The notes under the pieces are model-generated. The model made no database searches. It was not told where the DNA came from and saw only the letters and a list, made by a program, of their open reading frames with translations. A DNA stretch of 27,495 nt from Haplomitrium mnioides. Taxonomy: Eukaryota > Marchantiophyta > Haplomitriopsida > Calobryales. Shown here in pieces: positions 1-10,739 of the stretch. Numbering within the stretch: the stretch's first letter is position 1; each line of letters starts with the position of its first letter. Where the stretch lies: positions 24,971-52,465 of the forward strand of contig JBNGIS010008256.1 of assembly GCA_049999725.1 (NCBI GenBank), in the 5' to 3' direction. The translations under genes and the position numbers were made by a program.

Positions 1-1956
1 TTGCCTTTCAATAGTCCCAACGATAATTTCTTCACCTTGTGTTGTCTTGTAGGAGCTCTGGATGATCCCTAAAGAGAGTTGCTCTCATGAGCTTTTGCAT
101 CAAAAGCATCTTGACTGGCATCAACTAGAGCACATCTCGACCATCAGACTAGAGCAACTTGTAGCTTTGACGAGCAGCTTCTGCTTCAAACCTACACCAA
201 TTGGCTTTAAGCCCTTGCAGCATCGAAAAGTAGCCTTAACCCAATCTCCAAGCTGTTCTCAAACTTGCACTGGCGAGATGAGTTGCTAATGATGATTCAG
301 CCTTGCAGCCTATGAGCTCTCTTCGAACCTACGATAACAAAACAAAGTGCTAGTCTTTAACAAGAGGCTCTTCCAAAATCTTTGATGAGCTCTCTATCCT
401 TGCCATTCAGTTCTTTAGACAACCTCATCAAGTTACTTTGAGCTTGAAAAGTTTGTCTCGTTTTATTGTAGGGCACAAGATTTTGAGGCATTCAAAGAGC
501 TTTGATTTGGAGTATCGATGAGCTTTTTTGGGCTTATCTCCTATTGTGGTAATGAGGAGATCCCAAAAAATACAAGATTTATCCCTCTCACGAGTTCTTT
601 TACATGGGGAGGCAGTAGAATTATGAAAACAGGGCACACTTTCTCAACAAAACTTGCAATTCCAGCTTCTTGGACAACCTCTCAATCACAATCAAACCAT
701 GTAGTTAAAAAGTCGCACTCCAAAAACTTTCTACGGATCAAATAAGACAAGATAACTTATTTCCGAAATTGATGCTTCTGATCTCAACATACAAATTTTG
801 AAGCTCCACTTAGGAATCGCTTCCGCCGCTCTCGTCAACCCGAAAGTTGGACCACTTGTCCTTGCTTGTACCTCCCTTTGTATGTTGACTCTGATGCTAA
901 ACAACAAAATAGCTAACGTCACTTTTGACTCCAAGCACTACGCGACAAAAATCTCTTCGGAACTCAGCCGTGCGACCCCGTTTTCCATTGGGAAGATTGA
1001 CCGTCATTCCGCTAAACTCTTCGGACTTCTGACTTTCCTTATTCGGAATCGATCCTGAACCAGATCTGAATCCGATTTCAACTTACTTCCGCCTTCTCTC
1101 ATGACAACTTCCGCTAGCAACCATCACTCGACACGCGTCTTTCATATGCTTCAGATCTCAAAGATCTTCTTTCCGTGTTCACTCTTCTGAACTCCACTTT
1201 CCATAAACATGTGTTATCTTTATTCTCGCGCATCCCTCGAGAAATTCACTTTCTCTCTTGCAAATATTAAGGATCAAGGAGCAGCTTAATTGCTCTCCTA
1301 TACTCTCCCTCTCAATTAACCCCCTCTTATCTCTGTTACGCTGTAGATTTCGGATTTAAGCCCCACACCTTGGGCAAAGACCAGGTTATGTGTGATGATT
1401 TCAAGTTCGTCGACTTGAACTTAACCTCACAAATCCATCGATCTAAAAAGTTAATTCTCACCACTCACTTCCTAATCCCTTTGCATATTTAACAAGGTCT
1501 CTACTTTCTTACAAACGATCAAGTAGGCCCTACGACTGGCTCAAGATACCACTCCCTACCACAATTGACTCCCTTCATGGGTCACTTTGTTGATTCTAAA
1601 CATACAACCAATTCAAAGACGATTTTTTGGAAAAGCTTATGACGATTTTGTCTTCTTTTACCAGACGACAATCCGCAAATTCGCATCGACAAGAAAGCAA
1701 CCACTTTGAGTTCTTTTCCACACATCTAGAACATGACTACTCTTTTGCTTGAGCTCTTACGAATTTTCTTCCTCACTCTAGTTTCAGATGATAGAATGCA
1801 ATCGCTCAACAATTCACAATTTCTGCCAGTGAACCTTTACTCAGAATTAGCAAATGGCAACCCTCAATTTAGAGTCTTGAGGAGACTTATACAAAATTCA
1901 GCATTCCCAAATCGACACTACTGAAACGACAAGTAAATACTAAATTGATCCATATA
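1..1956. other. No recognisable gene; degenerate intergenic DNA
   Basis: Only short open frames (under 90 codons) are present and none shows a domain or motif I recognise. From about 1080 to 1720 the plus strand is C/T-rich with frequent stops. A 14-base stretch at 1538-1551 read on the minus strand resembles an initiator-Met tRNA primer-binding site, but no LTR or gag was found beside it. The simplest reading is old, decayed transposon or intergenic sequence. Confidence 0.5.
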
Positions 1957-4240
1957 CTATAGTAACTTTGGATTTCCCTCTTCAGAAGGTTTTACTCGGA
2001 ATAACTCTTTAGTTACTTCTGAATATCTCTTCTCCTCGAGCACCGCCAACTGCTCTCTCACATTGGCCACCTCCTGATTAGCTTCAACGAGATCAAACAC
2101 CAACCTTTGCATACTCATATTCATCGTGTCCAGTGTCTGACTCCGAAGTTGCTGCACTTTACCCCATATTTGCTTCAATCCCAGAGCATTGCACGCAACT
2201 TTAAGTAGATCTTCAGAGAATTCCCTCTTCTATCTCTCTAACAAATCCTTCTACCACTCAACCAATTTCAATTGCAACATATTGGCTCTATTCTCCTGAA
2301 TTACCTTCAAAGTCTAGAGAGCTTGATACAATCTTACCCATTCCTTCTCCTTCGCCTTGTGCACTCTCTTTTCCTCCTCCAAAATCCCCATTTCCTCAAT
2401 CAGATTACAAACTTTGGACTGGAGTAAGACTTTCTCCCCAAAAAGCTATTGGCTTTTCCTCCTTTCTTCTTGAAGCTCCACAGTGACTTTCGCCAGCTTC
2501 TCATTCTCCAACGTGAAACTCTCCTCCCATTGTTTCATCAATGCCTCAGATGCTGCCAATTTCTTCATTAAAGCCTCAACTTTTGCCAACTTCTCTACCT
2601 CTTGTTGTCGCTCCTTCTGCAGATGCATCAATGTCTTTCGCAGAATCTTGGAAGTTTCTCGCTCCTCACGAAACAAATTCTCCAATCGGTTCTCCTTGAT
2701 TTTGATTCTACTCTTCAACAGCTGATAGGTATTCTCCCAATCATCTACCTCAGTATTGGACTCTTTTGCAACTTCCTTTCCCTTCCTCTGAATTATTGGC
2801 AAGATATCGGAAGACTCTTCCGATGTAGACTTCAGAACTTCTTCTTCTTGCTCACTCGCCTCTTCCTCTTCTCGCCCCATTAGATCAACATATGGAATAT
2901 CAAAATCTTTCGTTGATGGCACATCCACTATTGGAAGATCCTCCCCTGATCTCTCTTTCCTTACCTCCAGAAGAAAAACATCGAATTCTTCCAAATCATC
3001 AACCTCAATGAACATTTCTGGCATTGCAGTCAAACTTGCCATCGAATCCCTCTTCGGATCCAAACTGGGCCCTACCTCATTTCCTTTTCCTTTGGCCATC
3101 CTTTGGGCATCAATCAATCCAAATTCTTCCTCCAATCCGCACTTCCCTCTTCGAGATTGATCATATCGATAGTCTTCGTCTTCTCTAGCTTCCGACAAGC
3201 CAACGGATACATTGCCACCTCTTCAGGGGACTTCGCTGGAGCAGATACTGGAACAACTTTCGGAACCCACATTTCTGTCACCTCTGTTCTGGCTCTCTTC
3301 TACGGCTTCGGATAAGGGGAATATGAAACCCTCATCTCAATCTGCTCTCTGGCAATTGGTTTAATTGAAGGCATTTGCCAAGGTCTACGACCTGGCTTAT
3401 TTGGCACTCCATCCTCCCACATTGTATCTTCAGAAATGGTTCTCTTGTCCTTCTCCAGGAAATCCCTTTACTCTGGCGTACACACCCCATTAGCTTCTAT
3501 ATGGTAGAGAATGAAAGACGCATACCAAATCACTAGACTCTTCCTCCAACTTATCCGAAAATAAGTTAGAATCTTGTTGTAAATAAACAGGGCCATTCCT
3601 TTCGTGTGCTATTTCCAAGCATTCAACAGAACAAACAAATTACTTTTCGTTATGTATCAAGGTTTGGGCTGAAATAGAATAGTGCCAAACACTTGCACGA
3701 ATTCTTGCAGTAGAGGGTCAGTCAACTCTTGAATTTTGTAATTGTTGTTGGTCACAGAAGGATCGGGAGTCAAATAGGCCAGATGCCCATCCTGCTTAAG
3801 TTTTACCTTTAGGACATCCACTTTGGGAAGCCTATAGATCTTCAATACCGCCTCCTTTGAATAATACACAAATTCACCCCGAAAGGAGAAAACTAAGTCT
3901 CTTGCCACCACCTCAACTATTTCGAATTGGCCTTGGCTGATCATACTTTGCAAATTATGATCCTACATGTGACCTATGAAATTCCAGAGCCCTCTGCTCC
4001 TCAACACCTTCTGCAGATCATACAAAATTTCAGGATATGGGGATTCTTTATTGGCCCCATAGGCACAAACATTCCATCCCCCTTCGCTTCTTTGGCCTTC
4101 ATTTCTTCTACCGGAAGTGTCACTTCTAGGTTTTTCTCTAGCAACGTTCCCGATTTGAACAGTAACTTCTTCCGCTCAGATCTCCAAGTAGCAACCCTTC
4201 CACCTCTGGCTCTTGTGGCTCGGACCGCTCTCCTTGGCAT
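1957..4240 (-). pseudogene. Decayed long ORF: plant transposon-protein-like N-terminus plus C-terminal coiled coil
   Basis: Minus-strand coding remnant of about 760 codons, starting at an ATG at 4240 (MPRRAVRATRARGG, a basic start) and ending at the stop just below 1957. The frame can be followed for long stretches despite breaks: 4001-4240, then a shift near 4040; 3200-4035 with a few stops; a shift near 3190; then 1957-3198 in one frame. The segment at 3830-4035 (RSRGLW, then FSFRGEF..YYSKEAV, then YRLPKVD) resembles the RGxxV-FSxxxI-LP pattern of the plant transposon-protein domain (Transposase_32); this is an inference from pattern only. The middle (about 2750-3100) is acidic. The end (about 1960-2740) is rich in E, K, L and Q with heptad spacing, so a long coiled coil. 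Internal stops are mostly TAG at positions where Q or W suits the context. No introns were recognised. Confidence 0.6.
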
Positions 4241-5353
4241 GAGGTCTCAATAGTTAGTAATGAACGCTCTTCAACTCTCTAGGAATTGTTTAACCACTTT
4301 AGCTCATAAACACAGAATACGGTGCACTTCCAAATTCGATATTGGAAGAGTATTCTCTCGTTAGGACAATCCGAAATCTCTTCTGACCTGAGCCCGCTTC
4401 CTCTTTTCGGATCTTCTCCTGAAAACAACTTTGAACTCAAATATATGATCACCAAAAATAGGCTTTCATCATCCCAATTCTGATTCTGCCATAAGATCTT
4501 CTAAATTATCAAATGAAAGAATTTTCTCAGAAATATTCTCATTTTAACCTCCACATTATCTCTTTTTCCTTAAAAACCCTAAGAAAAAGCCTTTATTCCG
4601 GAATCCTTAAGCTGAAAACTGCTCCACACATGCTCTGCATTTTGATGGCTCTACTTCACGATGCTCTACAAACCCCATCTTGCTCTGAGATTCAATCCCT
4701 TGCCTAGAAAGCTCTCACTGCATTCTTTTCTTTGCTTTTCTTCTGCAACTTCTTTGCTTGGCGCTTTTCCCAAAGAGCTGCATTGCACTGCAAGGAGTCA
4801 AGGGTGGATATTCAGCACAAACAGAAGGTGGACCTCTCTAGCAAGGTAGGGCCTCGATCAGTTAAAGTATGAACATTCGAGCAGAGGGGCTTCGAGAGCT
4901 TCAGCAATCAAGCATTGGGATTTGAGAAGACTCCAAGCAACAATTTTTTAGGGTTACAAGTAGCACAAAATCTAGAGAGCGTATGGGAGTGTGAAACTTG
5001 TCAGGTAGAGCTTTTTTGGTAAAACTTTGCAAGCAAACTTTGCTCCCAACGCAGAGTTAAGGGAAAACCTAAGGATCTAGAGCTTTCTACAAGCATTGCA
5101 AGCTCTGCTTTTGTGACATAGCCCCACAACTGCAGACCTTCAAAGTTACAAGGCCCTTGAACAAAACAAAACCTTGAGGGCCGGAATTTTTACTAGGACC
5201 CTGGGTACAGTGTCTAGCTCTAACTTGGGCATGCCCATGGGGCTATTGTACAAAACTATACAAGAACAAGACATGAGCTCTCAGAACAGGGGGTAGCACG
5301 GAGGGTGGTCTTATGGATAACCCTTGCACTAAAATGTGAACAAGATAGGATGA
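4241..5353. other. Intergenic stretch without a supported gene
   Basis: No open frame here shows a recognisable domain or a consistent frame. The short frames at 4513-4849 have ordinary low-complexity composition. I see no LTR ends, tRNA or tandem repeat in this stretch. Confidence 0.45.
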
Positions 5354-6226
5354 CAAGGAAACCGGAGGAAAAATCGGGAAGACGTAGGAGGAGGGGATAA
5401 CTGCCCTCGATGGATCAAAGACCGTGTTAGAAACCTCGAATAATTGGTGAGGTCTTTGGAGAAACAATTGACCCAACAAAAAACTACGTCTGATGGGAGG
5501 TTGGAGTCCTTTGAGACCAGAATGTCAAAAATAGAAAGCATGACAAGGTCTCTCAACCTTATCCGAGAGCATCGTACCATCAATATAAATAGCCTCAAGT
5601 ACAACCTACAACAAATGAGACAACAAGACAAGGATTCAGATGTGCAAAAGTGCATTCAAGCCCTGGAATAGAACCATGAGCTCACTAAAATGACACTCAC
5701 ATACTTGGAAAACAAGAGCAATGCATCCTAGATAGCATTGAAATCTAAGCTGCAGCAAACCCAAGCCACATAGGCGAATATTGTCAAGGGAACCCAACAA
5801 CAACTCCAGACACTGTTAGAGCAATAGTAAAGGAACTTCTTGAGTAAGAACAGGAATGAAAAGGGAGGGATCTCAATCTCATAGTCCATGATGTTTTAGA
5901 AATGCCTCAAGAAGACACTCAAAATACAGCCAAGCACCAATTCTTGAGACCATGTAACCTTGATAACCTGCGCATGGACTATAAGAAAATTGGACGACCC
6001 TCCGACACAGGCCGACCCATTCTATTACAGTTTCACAAGGCAAGAAATAGGAGGCTCTCTTGAAATCCAAAAGGTCCTCAAAGGCCAACTCATTTGGATC
6101 TATGAGTACCACTCACACTCAAAGAAAAAACCTACCGACAGAAATATAAAGATGAAGCAAGCTTGGGCTAAGGCCAACATTGCTGTGATTAGTAGAAGAA
6201 GGATGACAATCCTTGATTGGCATTAA
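5354..6226 (+). pseudogene. Decayed coiled-coil ORF of unknown family
   Basis: One plus-strand frame stays protein-like from just after a TGA at 5351 to a stop at 6224-6226, about 290 codons, although crossed by several stops. It opens with a basic, glycine-containing stretch and a charged segment (WIKDRVRNLE), followed by a Q/E/L-rich region (about 5440-5830: RSLEKQLTQQ, SKIESMTRSL, QQLQTLLEQ) that should form a coiled coil. The last 90 codons (5960-6226) are open and mixed in composition (DDPPTQADPFYYSF, IWIYEYH). In-frame stops are mainly TAG where Q fits the heptad pattern. The opposite strand at 5879-6112 is also open, but does not continue the frame. I do not recognise the family; a gag-like protein of another retroelement is possible. 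Confidence 0.45.
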
Positions 6227-6467
6227 GCTTATTGTACATGAAACTAGACTACTGAATTGATTGCACATGCCACATAGTAGGATCTAACAATTTAAGATCT
6301 GGATGCACCATGTTCCCTTACGGGTACTTGTTCATCGATTCTCACTAGTTGACTTTGCTAGTTGTTGTACGACATTAGTCTCTTTTTATCTACCCTTACC
6401 ACACTTAGTGCGTAGATGTACTTCAGTCTCTATAGCCTTAGGGATGGCTTGGGACTTTCTATTCTAT

Positions 6468-6468
<1 letters not shown>

Positions 6469-6503
<35 letters not shown>

Positions 6504-6603
6504 NNNNNNNNNNNNNNNNNNNNNNNNNNNNNNNNNNNNNNNNNNNNNNNNNNNNNNNNNNNNNNNNNNNNNNNNNNNNNNNNNNNNNNNNNNNNNNNNN
6601 NNN

Positions 6604-6636
<33 letters not shown>
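6469..6636. repeat. (CT)n microsatellite interrupted by an assembly gap
   Basis: Pure CT dinucleotides run from 6469 to 6503 and from 6604 to about 6630, then trail off into TTTCTCTTG. The two tracts flank a run of N, so the true length is unknown. Confidence 0.97.
6504..6603. other. Assembly gap of 100 N
   Basis: Exactly 100 N bases, a conventional placeholder length, inside a CT repeat. Reading frames that cross it (LSLSLS or RERERE repeats) are artefacts. Confidence 0.98.
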
Positions 6637-6638
<2 letters not shown>

Positions 6639-6640
<2 letters not shown>

Positions 6641-6850
6641 GCTAGGTAAGTTTGGGGTTGAGGCCTCTTTTGTGTAAGTGCTAGATAGGTTTAGGGTTGA
6701 GGCCTCTTTTTTGTAAGTGCTAGGTAGGTTTAGGGTTGAGGCCTCTTTTGTGTAAGTGCTAGATAAGTTTAAGATTGAGTTATCTTTTGTGCAAGTGATA
6801 CGTAGGTTTAAGGTTGAGGTCTCTTTTGTGTAAGAGTTAGGTAGATTTAG
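6639..6850. repeat. 39-bp minisatellite, about 5.4 copies
   Basis: Units start at 6639, 6678, 6717, 6756 and 6795, each exactly 39 bp and built as GTGCTAGGTAGG, then TTTAGGGTTGAGG, then a T-rich end TTTTGTGTAA. A sixth unit is cut at 6850. The first three are closest to each other and the last two have drifted. Because 39 is a multiple of three the minus strand reads as a 13-residue repeat, but this has no gene context. The array stops exactly where the LTR end of element 1 begins at 6851. Confidence 0.9.
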
Positions 6851-7241
6851 TGTAAAAGAACTTAATGACCAAATCCAAATGAGTAGGAACTCATAATGAT
6901 ATCTAGTAGGCTCTTCAACCAAATGCCAATAAGGCAAACAAAAGCCAAACAACCAAAGAACCCAACTGGTTTGAGAGGAACTCCAAAATGAGGAGTGAAG
7001 CCCTTCTATTTATACAAGAGAAGAAGATGTCATCCCTCTTTCGTCACTTACAAGTCACTTCTAGTTTCAACCCTAAAATTGATCATTTAGAAGTCACTTC
7101 TAATTTCAACCCTAAAAGCTCTAAAATTAACTTCTAAGACAAGTAATCTTATCTCAATTCAACCATAGAAATAACCCTTTACCACTTTGTTTACTCCTTA
7201 TTTTCTTTTAAATAGCACAACATCATGCTTGTACTATTACA
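6851..7241 (-). repeat. 3' LTR of element 1
   Basis: On the minus strand it starts TGTAATAG at 7241 and ends TTCTTTTACA at 6851, so it has the TG..CA termini. It matches the LTRs of element 3 throughout: the TGTAATAG start, the repeated AGTCACTT motifs, the TATA box and the GAGTTCCTCTC block. Length is 391 bp against 429 and 440 bp in element 3. No second LTR survives for comparison. Confidence 0.88.
7006..7014 (-). promoter_or_regulatory. TATA box of element 1 LTR
   Basis: TATAAATAG on the minus strand, at the same place as in both LTRs of element 3. It marks the U3 core promoter; transcription would start about 25-35 bp downstream. Confidence 0.6.
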
Positions 7242-7261
7242 TAATCCTCGCCTTATAATCG

Positions 7262-7698
7262 ATGATGCCTTTGTTATGACCGACAGTTTCAAATAATTGA
7301 ATAGCTTCTTAAGCACTTTCAAGGATAGAACAGGATTACCAAGTATCATCATGAAGAGGATATCCCTTCTATAAAACCTTATATTGAACTTGAGGATGTT
7401 GCTTACGCTTTAGGACTTACTTAGCCAAAATGTGGTCCATCTTATATTCTTCATGATCATCAAGTACAATAGGTGGAGGAGGAATTTGAACAATATTCAG
7501 AAAAGAAGATGGGCTAGAAACAAAAGGTTTAAGTTTAGATACATGGAATACAAGATGAATATTCATATGGAGAGGAATATCATGGTTATACGGAACAGAA
7601 AAAATAACTTGAGAAATTGAGAAAGGACCAATCCAAGCTAAGGATAACTTACAAACTTGAGTATCTAAAAACAAACAAAGATCATGAGTAAAAATCAT
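7262..7698 (-). pseudogene. Element 1 integrase C-terminus and chromodomain
   Basis: The open part (7417-7698) carries the typical tail after integrase, LSLAWIGPFSIS..., the HLVFHVSKLKPF motif and the linker PPPPIVLDDHEEY that enters the chromodomain. The chromodomain continues to about 7262 (HPQVQYKVL, KGYPLHDDT), broken by four stops. Chromodomains in this position guide integration to particular chromatin, which places the element among the chromoviruses. The purine-rich run AAGGCGAGGATTA just before the LTR (7242-7254) is the polypurine tract. Confidence 0.85.
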
Positions 7699-7714
7699 AA
7701 CTTGGTCACCTAAA

Positions 7715-8480
7715 TTATAGAAAAATCACGACGATCATTATCGGCATATATTTTTGCCGATTTTGAGCAATAACAAGATGGTTTTTGGAATCTTGCAAAG
7801 AGGAAGATAAATGAGACAAAAAAGAAGAAAAACTTGGAACATTTGAAGAGAAACGAGAAAGCAAACCATCATGAACAAGAGGATGTTGACTAAAATTAAG
7901 AAAGAAAAGAAAAAATCTATTACTTACTTGTTTGGAGTTGTTGTATTGCAAACTCTACAACCGGTAAAAAACTATCCCAATTTGTGTGATGAATGTTGAT
8001 AAATGCACAAAGCATATCCTCCACATTGCAATTTGCGCATTCAATTGGCCCATGTGTTTGAAGATGCTAACCTTAGACATAGATAGTTTGGTACTAAAAA
8101 ATGTGAGCAACTCTCTCCAAAACTTCCTAGTTAATTGTGGATCTCTATCAAATTAACTCCTTTGACATTCTATAATATCGTAAGACTATATCAAAGTATA
8201 TCCTCGCCAATTGTGAAGCATCCCACGTATCCACTATTGGTGCTAGATGAATTTTTTTGCTTAACTTATCCACAAACACCACAATGGTAGCAAACCTATG
8301 AAGCATGGTTGGAACCGAAGTGACGAGATCTAAACTTACATGTTCCCACCGAGCAGTAGGAATTGGTATTGGGTGAAGAACGCCAGCATGTATTTGATTT
8401 AAAGCCTTGTTTTGCTAACAACTTTCATAAGAATGAACAAAGCCACAAACATCTCAAGCTAGGTTTGGCCACCACCAAGT
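7715..8480 (-). pseudogene. Element 1 integrase core (decayed)
   Basis: The zinc-finger end with WWWPNLA (followed by a TGA at 8454-8456) lies near 8440-8480. The first catalytic Asp is in VSLDLVTS (about 8325). The second lies in a segment broken by a 2-bp deletion beside RDPQ (about 8165). The YNNSKQ motif opens the frame at 7715-7951. At 8195-8210 it reads LARIYFDIV in frame, without the extra A that breaks elements 2 and 3 at the same place. Confidence 0.8.
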
Positions 8481-8769
8481 GTGTCAAAGCAACTCTATAA
8501 TCATGTCTATCCCAAGATGTTCAAAAATTAGAATCTCATGTGCTTCTTGAAATGGGTCATTCGAAGCACATCATCTTGTAGAACCTATATTTGATGGCCT
8601 TGATAGATAATACCATCCTGAATGGAAAAGACATGATACTCACTATCTTTGACCACCAAACGTGCCTTGATAAGACTAAGGAAGGCATCTTCATGCAACT
8701 TTTGTCAAAAGTTGTTAGTGGTTGCTTCATCAAGATGCAATAAACTAGCATTTGCAACCTCTAATGTAT

Positions 8770-9330
8770 TTAGTTGATGATCCGATCTTCATGACAATGC
8801 ATCAAGAATGGTATAGAACCTTCTCGACTTATACTTCAACTTGATATCAAAGGGTTGTAGCTGATCTTCCCATCGATGATAACGACTTGTCATATTTTCT
8901 AAGGTAAATTGATTGCAGCAAGGGCCTGTGATCGGTGCACATAAGTTCATGCTTTCCTAAAAGATAGTGTCTCTAAACCTTGGTAGCATAAATAATCACT
9001 AGTTGCTCTCTATCTCTTGTAGAATAATTTCTCTCCGCTGCATTTAATCAGCGTGATATGAAGGCAATCAGATGAAGTCCATCTTCAAACTCCTATTATA
9101 ACATTGCTCCAATAGAAAAATTAGAGGCATCAAAGTCAACTATACAACATGTCTTTAGATCATACGGTTGTAGAATTGGATAAGAAGGCACCACATCCTT
9201 GAGTTATTGAAATGCCTCTTACTCTTTGGTCATCATTGAAACTTTTCCTCCTTGCTTAGTAGATCCGTAAGCGGTGCAGCAATATGAGCATAGTAATGGA
9301 TGAATCTTTGATAAAAACTTGCCAATTTAG
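8770..9330 (-). pseudogene. Element 1 RNase H region (decayed)
   Basis: Minus-strand remnants follow the reverse transcriptase in the expected order. The first RNase H aspartate is in a VDFDASNF-like segment near 9120-9145, and the KLKYK.RRF tail lies near 8820-8850. Stops and indels split it into small frames, so it cannot be active. Confidence 0.7.
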
Positions 9331-9337
9331 TGAAAGT

Positions 9338-10050
9338 TCAAAGACTTTTTTCATCAGTTGGTGTTGGCCACTCTGTAATAGCTTTGATTTTCTCTTTCTC
9401 CATCTTGATGCCCTTCACAGACACTTTATGCCCTAGGTAAGTCACCTTCTTAGTTCCAAAACTCACACTTAGACTTCTTGCAGTAAAACTTCCAATTACA
9501 TAGTCTTTGCAATATTTCTTTGATTTGCTCATGATGTTCAACTTCACTCTTACTAAAGATAAGGATATTTTCCAAAAACACCAACACTTACTTATCTAAT
9601 AAACCATCAAAAACTCGATGCATTTGATCTATAAATATCATCAGAGCACTGTGAAGGCCAAATATAAGAACCTTCCATTTAAAATGCTTATATCTTGTAA
9701 GAAAAGTTGTCTTTAGCACATCACTTGGGTTGAAAAGAATTCGCCAATAGCCACTTCAAAGATCCAACTTAGAAATGAATCGTGCACCACTCATTTGATC
9801 CAAAAAATCATCAATACAAGGTAAATGATAGGTATTCTTCACTGTTTAATTGCTCAAGCCTAGATAATCTGTACAAACACAAAATCCACCATTTTTCTTT
9901 GGTACAAAGAATATCGGAGCTCTCCAAGGCAAAGTACTATACTAAATGAAATTCTTCTCAAGAAGATCCATCAATGTCTTTCGAAGCTCCTCTAATTCTT
10001 GAGGTGATAACCGATATATAGGTTGACTATAAGGAGTACTTCTTGGTATC
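9338..10050 (-). pseudogene. Element 1 reverse transcriptase (decayed)
   Basis: RT blocks appear in order on the minus strand: LEELRKTL (about 9990), WRAP.FFVPKK (about 9900), KLDL then TGA then SGYW (TGA at 9756-9758), HFKWKVLIFGL (about 9670), and the catalytic box at 9567-9572, which reads FLEN rather than the expected pair of aspartates. The downstream YLGHKVSVKGIKMEKEKI..WPTP segment is open at 9338-9547. Both metal-binding residues of the box are changed, so the enzyme would be dead even without the stops. Confidence 0.88.
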
Positions 10051-10461
10051 AACTCAATCGGAAAAAGCATTCCTCGATCATCTTGTTAACCCTGTGGAAA
10101 GTCCTCTGGAAACACATCAGCAACTCCTTCAAAATATCATCTATCATTGAGGTAGGGTCACTTTTTGCTCCCCTCCCTACTCAAGTCCATGAGGGGCTTG
10201 ATCCAAATAGCACATACAAGTAGCTCTTGCTCTATTGAATTAATATGTTGAACTGATTTAGGCTTCGTCACCAATGGTGTCAAACACCTCAAAAGAAATT
10301 TCTTAGCTTGAAATGTAACTCAAATCTGTCATTTTACCCAATCAAATTGAGAGGCTCAATATTCAAGCCAAGGAAACCCTAAAATAATGTCGTATTATAT
10401 AGTGTAATAACAAATTGTATAGATTCTCGGTACTCTTTTTCAATCCTTAGAAGGAATGACT

Positions 10462-10725
10462 TTAAGAGCAAAACACATCATGTTTCTGGCCCTCGACTAT
10501 TGTCACAACAGTCCCTTTGATAGGCCTAAATTTTGTTTCGATTATTTTAGCAAAATGTAGTGACATAAAATTTTTAGAGCTCCCACTATCCACCAATATT
10601 CTACAAGAGTGCTTCTTAATAAGACTATCAAGATGATACAAAGTACCTTGAGTTCTTGTCAAAATTTTAATTCCATTAGAGTTTGCAAAGTTTTGAGTAC
10701 GTTGTTTGAATGGTTGAAAACGCAA
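10462..10725 (-). pseudogene. Element 1 aspartic protease
   Basis: An 87-codon open frame with the retropepsin active site LVDSGSSKNFM at about 10570-10600, the only one of the three copies with a normal D-S-G triad. It is followed by IVEGQKHDVF. The upstream link to gag is shortened because the zinc-knuckle region is deleted. Confidence 0.85.
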
Positions 10726-10739
10726 CCTTGCTTTTGTAG

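Noticed and set aside
5879-6112. Minus-strand 77-codon frame opposite the 5354-6226 coiled-coil frame
   Set aside because: It does not extend on either side, whereas the plus frame continues in register from the coiled coil.
6639-6850. TTTAGGG inside each 39-bp unit, suggesting an interstitial telomere tract
   Set aside because: The heptamer occurs once per unit with no tandem TTTAGGG run, so it is better explained as part of the minisatellite.
6464-6952. A 162-codon minus-strand frame and two plus-strand frames across the CT tract
   Set aside because: They consist of RERE or LSLS dinucleotide translation, N bases and 13-residue minisatellite repeats, with no gene signals.
7432-7620. Plus-strand frame inside element 1
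   Set aside because: It is the antisense shadow of the integrase tail and chromodomain linker.
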